DNA of 64,000 bases, taken from contig LUVW01000014.1 of NCBI GenBank assembly GCA_001661515.1, positions 434,001 to 498,000 of the forward strand, given 5' to 3'. This DNA is from Capniomyces stellatus. Its lineage: Eukaryota; Kickxellomycota; Harpellomycetes; Harpellales; Legeriomycetaceae. Numbering within the stretch: the stretch's first letter is position 1; each line of letters opens with the position of its first letter. Positions 58,506 to 64,000 of the stretch are shown in pieces. A program made the position numbers and the translations under genes. Under the pieces are notes generated by a model. It did not search any database. It saw only the letters and a program-made list of their open reading frames with translations, and was not told the origin of the DNA.

Positions 58506-60380
58506 TTAAAGGCTTTTCAGCATCACGACGTAAGTGTTTTCGTACAGGTTGTTTATAACCTCAGCGAATGCCTCATCAAACATACCCAGCGTGTACTTTT
58601 CGTTTTCAACTGAGTTTACTATAGGCGCGGTCACACGTACTGGTATGTTAACCGCCAACAAAGCGTCGGACTGAATGTATTTCTGGTAAAACCTGATATA
58701 GTGGATATTCAACTTTTTTGGCACGGTTGTCATCCTTGGTATGGTTTTTTCAAAAACGCCCTCAGACTCGTTGATTATGTTGAGCTCTAGAACAAGCCCC
58801 ATCCTATACACGGTTTCTGGGATAGTCATGGGGAGTGGGTGCACCAAGTCTCCGCTTATTAGCTGGTCAAAGTCTACCTCATCGCCAATGGTAATGGTAT
58901 CAGAGTTGATGTTTAAATTGTTGAAGTCATCGTAATCAAGTCTTTGTTCGGGTTCGAATGGCTTGTTTCTAGAACCCTTCAAGTTGAAACTCTTTTCGCT
59001 TATACTAGCAGAAGACCCATCTTCGGACTCGTTGACTATTGTACTGCAAACTCGAAACTTTAGGAGCTGGTAGTCCTTGAGGAACTCGACATTTTCTGGA
59101 CAAAAGGTCTCTGAAGCCGCCTTCTCCAGTCTTATAAAACCGGCAGGGTACGCCAGCAGGCTCTCAAACTGTTCTCGTCGTGATGAGTTTGTGTTATTGC
59201 CGGTCTTTACATGGGCCTTGTCAGCCTTCTTGAATCTCCTCATAGAGTACGCCTTGATTAGAGGGTTGATGATTAAAAAGTAGTGCTGCAGGAAGAATAT
59301 TGGCAGCGTAAACACATACCCTGTGGCATAAAGCATTGTTTCTGTTGTTACAAACTGGTTGTATAGAATCTGGGTTGGGAGGAAGGTAATTGTTGAGATC
59401 AAAGTTACCAACAACTCTTGCTGGATACCATAAGCATCTCCAAGACCAAAGCACATAAATAATAGAGGTATGGTTAGTGATGCGAGGGTTCCAACTATTG
59501 AATAGAATGGGATGATTACCACTGTTACTTTAGCTGGACAAAAGAACACGGGCTTTCCAAATATGTAATCGTCAAAGGTTGAGAAGTATCCTGCTAGAGC
59601 AAAAGAAAGAACCAAAGAGGAAACAATTGTTATGATGTAGTTTCGATTTCTCACTGCGTACATGATATTGTTGTTTGTGGTTAGTCTATACTTTATTTCT
59701 TCCTGTATCTCGTCAACATTGTTGCTGTATGGTCTGTTTGTAAGGAACTTAAGGAATTTTACGACTCCATTTGTGTTGGCAAACTTGTTTTTCTTTGTGT
59801 TCAGATCGTTAAATCGAGTGCTTTTGTTATGGTGAGACAATAAGCCAGATATCTCGTTTTTGTACTGAATCGTACGGATTTTCAAAATATACTTGATTGT
59901 TCGGAACAATATAGAGATACTAAATACCAGCATTGTAGGGTATGTGACCCAAAGACGCAGGTAGCAAGGGTAGTAAGGTATAAACATTTCGTTTAGCACG
60001 GCATGGACCATATAAAGATACCCGGATATTATCACACACAGCGTCATGGTCATTGAGTTAAATCTAAACTCTGGCATTTTCGAAGTTTTTATAAGAAACA
60101 TAACTGTTGATGACACCGAAAAAATCGTCCATAGCACTAAAAATATAGACCAAAAGATAAACTTGGGGGTCCTGTTTCTGGTATACACATCCACATAATG
60201 TGCGCGTTCCAAATCCGTGAATATACCATGTTTGTTATCCTCGTGGTTCAAGTCAATATCGTTACGGCGACTGTGGTGGCTAGCAGCCGGTGTAGCCGAA
60301 CCTTGTGCATATACAAGGCCATATATGGTTATAATTGAAAGCTGGTATGCTGCTTTTTGAAGTTTTTTGAGTAAGCACAT
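58506..60380 (-). CDS. Seven-helix RGS protein, copy B
   Basis: Single exon, 624 aa, the same length as copy A. Residues 1-28 are a signal-like segment (YQLSIITIYGLVYAQGSA), followed by a charged N-terminal domain and an HSRRND motif. Seven helices as in copy A, for example FWSIFLVLWTIFSVSSTVMF and YVFTLPIFFLQHYFLIINPL. The RGS domain is split in the same place, but the insert has its own sequence (EDGSSASISEKSFNLKG) and lacks the acidic NEDADDEECS block. The two RGS halves are nearly identical to copy A in DNA, while N-terminal helices have diverged widely. The ATG at 60378-60380 is the first in frame. The function is inferred from the RGS domain only. Confidence 0.82.
   Translation of the reverse strand: MCLLKKLQKAAYQLSIITIYGLVYAQGSATPAASHHSRRNDIDLNHEDNKHGIFTDLERAHYVDVYTRNRTPKFIFWSIFLVLWTIFSVSSTVMFLIKTSKMPEFRFNSMTMTLCVIISGYLYMVHAVLNEMFIPYYPCYLRLWVTYPTMLVFSISILFRTIKYILKIRTIQYKNEISGLLSHHNKSTRFNDLNTKKNKFANTNGVVKFLKFLTNRPYSNNVDEIQEEIKYRLTTNNNIMYAVRNRNYIITIVSSLVLSFALAGYFSTFDDYIFGKPVFFCPAKVTVVIIPFYSIVGTLASLTIPLLFMCFGLGDAYGIQQELLVTLISTITFLPTQILYNQFVTTETMLYATGYVFTLPIFFLQHYFLIINPLIKAYSMRRFKKADKAHVKTGNNTNSSRREQFESLLAYPAGFIRLEKAASETFCPENVEFLKDYQLLKFRVCSTIVNESEDGSSASISEKSFNLKGSRNKPFEPEQRLDYDDFNNLNINSDTITIGDEVDFDQLISGDLVHPLPMTIPETVYRMGLVLELNIINESEGVFEKTIPRMTTVPKKLNIHYIRFYQKYIQSDALLAVNIPVRVTAPIVNSVENEKYTLGMFDEAFAEVINNLYENTYVVMLKSL
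58570..58877 (-). repeat. Conversion tract 1, copy B
   Basis: Partner of 55175-55482 (308 bases, identical by eye). Confidence 0.85.
59026..59330 (-). repeat. Conversion tract 2, copy B
   Basis: Partner of 55631-55935 (305 bases, one difference noticed). Confidence 0.85.
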
Positions 60381-63300
60381 TTTTTATATGCTTTATGCTT
60401 GCTATCGATTAGAATAAGGTGTTTCGGGCTGTAATTGTTGAAAGGAGAGTAGGGATGTGCCCTGTTTTTTGTAATTTGGAGAGTTAGTAAAGTAAAATTG
60501 AATAGCGCTTAAGATGAATTGGATAAAAGATTTTGAGAGTTAAAAGAGTAAGATGGATAGATATTATTTGCTTTGAGGTTTTTCTTCTTCAAAACTGAAT
60601 GTCAAAATGCAGATTGGGGCGGTATTAAACTATAAATAGTGTTTTTTTTTGTCATTTTCCTCATCCCTCACACTGTACCTTTTAGGAATTGTTCTTCTCT
60701 GCTTTATTTTACTTTTTAACTTGGTAAATCAAATTTGGACTTTACACTTTATTCATTTATGTAATTTAATGAGTTCAATAAAGCCTTCAACTATTTCATC
60801 TGGCTTGCGAATGGGATTTTAAAAGACTGTTCGAGTTGTCCAAACGAAATTGATTCCCTACTTTTATTACTTTAGCAAATCTTAACTTTATTCGTTTGCG
60901 GATAATTATTATTACCGTTGATTATAAAAAAGGGGAGTTGGTGTGGTATAAATTTGTAAAAAATTACAAATTGTTAAACAAACACTACCAATAACAATTT
61001 AAAGGTTAAAAAACGAGTGTCAATGTATCATTTCCTTATTAACATCATTACAAGTTTGGCTAGGAATATCCAAATGTGTTTTTAGGGAACATAAACCACA
61101 TTCTGCTTTTACCACTTTCAGCAATAATACACGCACTAGTAAATTGGGTTGCTTAAACCGCAAAGCCTAAAATGTTAAGGTGTATCCCAGACTTTTTAAC
61201 ATAATTTCTCTTTTTGTTTTCTTGTTTAAGCTTCTACCTTACTAATATTCGATAATACCATGTAAGCAAAGAGGCATCAGTATCAAATTCCATCTATCAC
61301 GTACAAAGCTTTAAGTGATCTAGTCCCAATATCAGTGCTTTAAATGGGCAGTAAGGCTAGGAGCACTTGGAATTGTCGAGTGAAAAAAAACGGATTCAGT
61401 AGTAAAATGAATATGGTGTATTGTAATATTCCGTTTTTACTGTTCTACAAAGCTCTTGGTTAAAGCTTCATGTTATTGTTTACTTGCCTTTATATAAAAA
61501 CTACGTTTTACAATAAAACATGCCTTGCGATGGTGCCTATTATGAATAACTTGCTGAACCCGACTTTTTATTCATTATGTAAGCTTTCATGCCTTTTAAA
61601 GGTTTTTTGATAACAAGTCCTTAATATTGTTAAACTGATGGGTGCATCATTAAGTATCTTGGGCTTTGTTTTGTAGCAAACTTACCAAGTATCAAAATAT
61701 ATTACATTATTTTAGAAAAACCAAAGCGAACGAGTTTAAGTTCCATTTTATAATTTAAAAAACTCATTTTATTATATAGGCGCATCCCGATTTCAGTTGG
61801 AATAAGACCATCATCATATTTATTTATTTCCAGTCGAGAGAATGGATTTTTTTTTGCTAGATTTGGTAAATTAAATAAATAAAACGCCTAAACGAAACTA
61901 AGTTAATAAATAGACCAGTAGTAGGCCATTCTAAATATCAGTAATAATAATAAAAAATATATTAGATGGTAGTTGAACATTTATAACAAAAAAAACTTTT
62001 TACTTTGAAACTTTTGAACTTGAATTAAATGTTTAATTAAAACTTTGGTTATGAATTTTGCTTACAAGTAAATTGACCCATTTGTCAGTTCAGTAAAATT
62101 GAAATAGCGCCAGAAATACTTGCTTTTAAATTTAGTTGGCAGCATTAATTATATTATTTCTAACGCAAAAATATATTCACAGTTATTCTTTTTGGTCACA
62201 ATCTCAACAAATTTTTACACTGGTGCACGCTGTAATTTGTTTATAACTCAAAGCGGTAAATTGCAATATAAATCAGGCAGCTAATTACTTGCTGTACACC
62301 AAATTTTCTTCTTTTATTTTCGATTTTCAGGTAAAGTTGTATGACTAATTACACTTCGAGAAAAACAAGGATGGTTTTATCCGAGTTGTGTTATTCACAT
62401 CTTTATTTTATTTACAAATGACAAAATCTATTCAAATAAACTACCAATAAATTACCAAGGTTCCTAAACAAAAGCCATCAATCAGAAGAGAAAACAAGAG
62501 GATATTTCTGATGCCCTAATCAAACTAGTCAGTTTCAGCGTATTTCCTAACACCGCTGAATAGCCAAAACAGCTTAGTAGCACGGATTTGATAAATCATA
62601 GATAAAATCAAATCTTTCGTTTGGCTTTAAAGCCAGTAATGGTGCAAAAAAATTGGAATCGTATTTATTACTATATACCAGTAAGGTTAAAGTAAAATCA
62701 CCTAAACTAAATACTCGGAATTAAAAAGCTGGTGCTTTTGCCTTTAAATGATGGTAAAAGAACTTGATATTTTCTTTATTTTTAGTTTCTTTCATATATT
62801 TGGACTGGTATTGTCAAAGCTAGCAGCATTTTGACAATTTAGTTTCAGAATACTATCTATGTCAAAGCGACAAGTTTTTGCTGTTTTTTAAACCTCAAAG
62901 TCTATTTATTTGGTGGAAAAATATTTTGTCTTCCACTAGTGTTTAGGAAACAAGCAGAAAGCTAGGATATATATACCAATTGGTGTAGTAAATTATTTCA
63001 TACTTGCCAATCAAGTTAACCCGATGTTTCCCGGTGGCCGAGCAGTTATAAATAGACCACATTAGCTATCCTTTAACAGTGTTCTACCAAAGCCATAACA
63101 GAATTCTTGAATACGCGTCACTTGTTATGTTACTAGTCGCCATCTAAACCTACTGATGTGTGAATGCACATATAAGTGTACTTGGATTGTATTTTGCCAT
63201 ACGACCATCCTAGCTACCTTCTTTTTCAAAGTGTATTTTTACCGTTGGTTTTATTGAAGCTTATATAGCTAGATAAATAAATATAACTGCAGGGCGGAGT

Positions 63301-63409
63301 GGTTGTTTGGAACAGTGATATAGAACCTATTTATATTCAGTTATTTGTATTGTGGTTCTAGGCAATAGTCAGTTAAAGGGGTTTGCAACTTATATCAGGC
63401 AGGCCGACA
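60381..63409. other. 3 kb AT-rich region without recognised genes
   Basis: Upstream of RGS copy B (minus). It holds poly-A/T runs and no open frame with protein-like composition on either strand. I see no tRNA, transposon end or CRISPR array. Confidence 0.5.
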
Positions 63410-63757
63410 ATGCCATCAGTTAGTCTTGAATGGCAAGACTTCGATACAGTTACAGAAAACCCACACTTTATCATTTCGAGCAAAAGAGAAGCGGCAATTG
63501 TCGGCTTGATTTATCAATTTTGCAATAAACAAAACTGTTTAGAAATCATCATACCCAAAACGGCAATAAAAAAAATAAACATCAGAGCTAAAACCAACCG
63601 TAAAATAGCAGGGTTTGACTTAATCCCGGTTAAAGGTGGTCTATTAACAGCGTCTGAACAACCTCTAGTCAAAAAATACAATTCCGAGTTATGCAAAAAT
63701 TTCCACCAACATGACTACGATAATGGAATAAATATATTGTGTATCGCAAACCGCTGA
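63410..63757 (+). CDS. Hypothetical protein, 115 aa
   Basis: The frame opens upstream, with the first ATG at 63410. The sequence MPSVSLEWQDFDTVTENP has mixed composition, ends in NGINILCIANR and is basic in the middle (IPKTAIKKINIRAKTNRK). No signal peptide or membrane helix, and no family recognised. The low-complexity look of the flanks and its sudden opening suggest a real gene or the fragment of a larger one with exons upstream or past the window edge. Confidence 0.4.
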   Translation: MPSVSLEWQDFDTVTENPHFIISSKREAAIVGLIYQFCNKQNCLEIIIPKTAIKKINIRAKTNRKIAGFDLIPVKGGLLTASEQPLVKKYNSELCKNFHQHDYDNGINILCIANR

Positions 63758-64000
63758 CAGAAATACATAATATGGAGGTAGTGGTGGTCCTTTGGTAAGT
63801 GGTGATTATGGAAAACTTCAAGAAAAAGAAAGTATGCTGGTTAAATAAAACAATGAGCTCTGCATTGCAGAAAATATTGTATCTGTTTAAATGGATCTGT
63901 CAGCTTATTGGAGTGAGTTATTTCAAGGAATGTTGCTTGTACTGGCCCATATTGTAACGTGAAAGATAATAATAATAGATGTAAAACACCGTAGATATCT

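Noticed and set aside
60381..63409. Search for a mobile element or RNA cluster in the empty 3 kb
   Set aside because: No terminal repeats, transposase-like frame, tRNA cloverleaf or repeat-spacer array could be supported.

Overview
The window is nuclear DNA of a fungus. Genes carry short introns with GTAAGT-like donors and TAG/CAG acceptors, sit in AT-rich spacers of 0.3-3 kb, and match eukaryote-wide or fungal families. Proteins such as a large VPS13, a HAUS3-like augmin subunit, twinfilin, USB1, CRIPT, BCD1/Hit1 and a pair of seven-helix RGS proteins, with the very low GC spacers, suggest an early-diverging (zoopagomycete, Kickxellomycotina/Harpellales-like) lineage. That placement is an inference. 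Two short N runs (11795-11805 and 42437-42446) show that this is a scaffold.

Layout. 0-7 kb: an ER ubiquitin-like (HERP-type) membrane protein, an ankyrin-repeat protein and a hexokinase on the minus strand. 7-10.3 kb: no confident gene, only decayed-looking ORFs. 10.3-15.1 kb: a secreted PLC-like phosphodiesterase, a six-exon USB1 (minus) and a DSS4/MSS4 Rab factor. 15.5-29.1 kb: VPS13 (minus, about 4393 aa, almost all in one 12.9 kb exon). 30.5-38.2 kb: a secreted CAP/SCP protein (minus), an 11-exon HAUS3-like gene and a five-exon twinfilin (minus). 40.5-43.2 kb: a Ser/Asp-rich GPI-type cell-surface protein and TIM21 (minus). 45.6-54.4 kb: CDC42, CRIPT, a GOST/PTM1-type seven-helix protein and BCD1 (minus). 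55.1-60.4 kb: two paralogous seven-helix RGS genes (minus). 60.4-64 kb: almost empty, with one unknown 115-aa ORF.

Most genes are unrelated housekeeping genes: lipid transfer (VPS13), Rab and Rho signalling (DSS4, CDC42), actin and microtubules (twinfilin, HAUS3-like), RNA processing (USB1, BCD1, CRIPT), mitochondrial import (TIM21), ER and Golgi membranes (HERP-like, GOST). The clearest accessory signals are two. One is the 7TM-RGS pair, whose RGS-coding segments are nearly identical in DNA while the rest has diverged, as expected for gene conversion. The other is a dispersed element with a common 3' end and A-rich tail, present in three copies truncated to different lengths; every copy lies just downstream of a gene and in that gene's sense orientation. 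Exon models were built by hand from splice signals and reading-frame phase; junctions that I could not close are stated.
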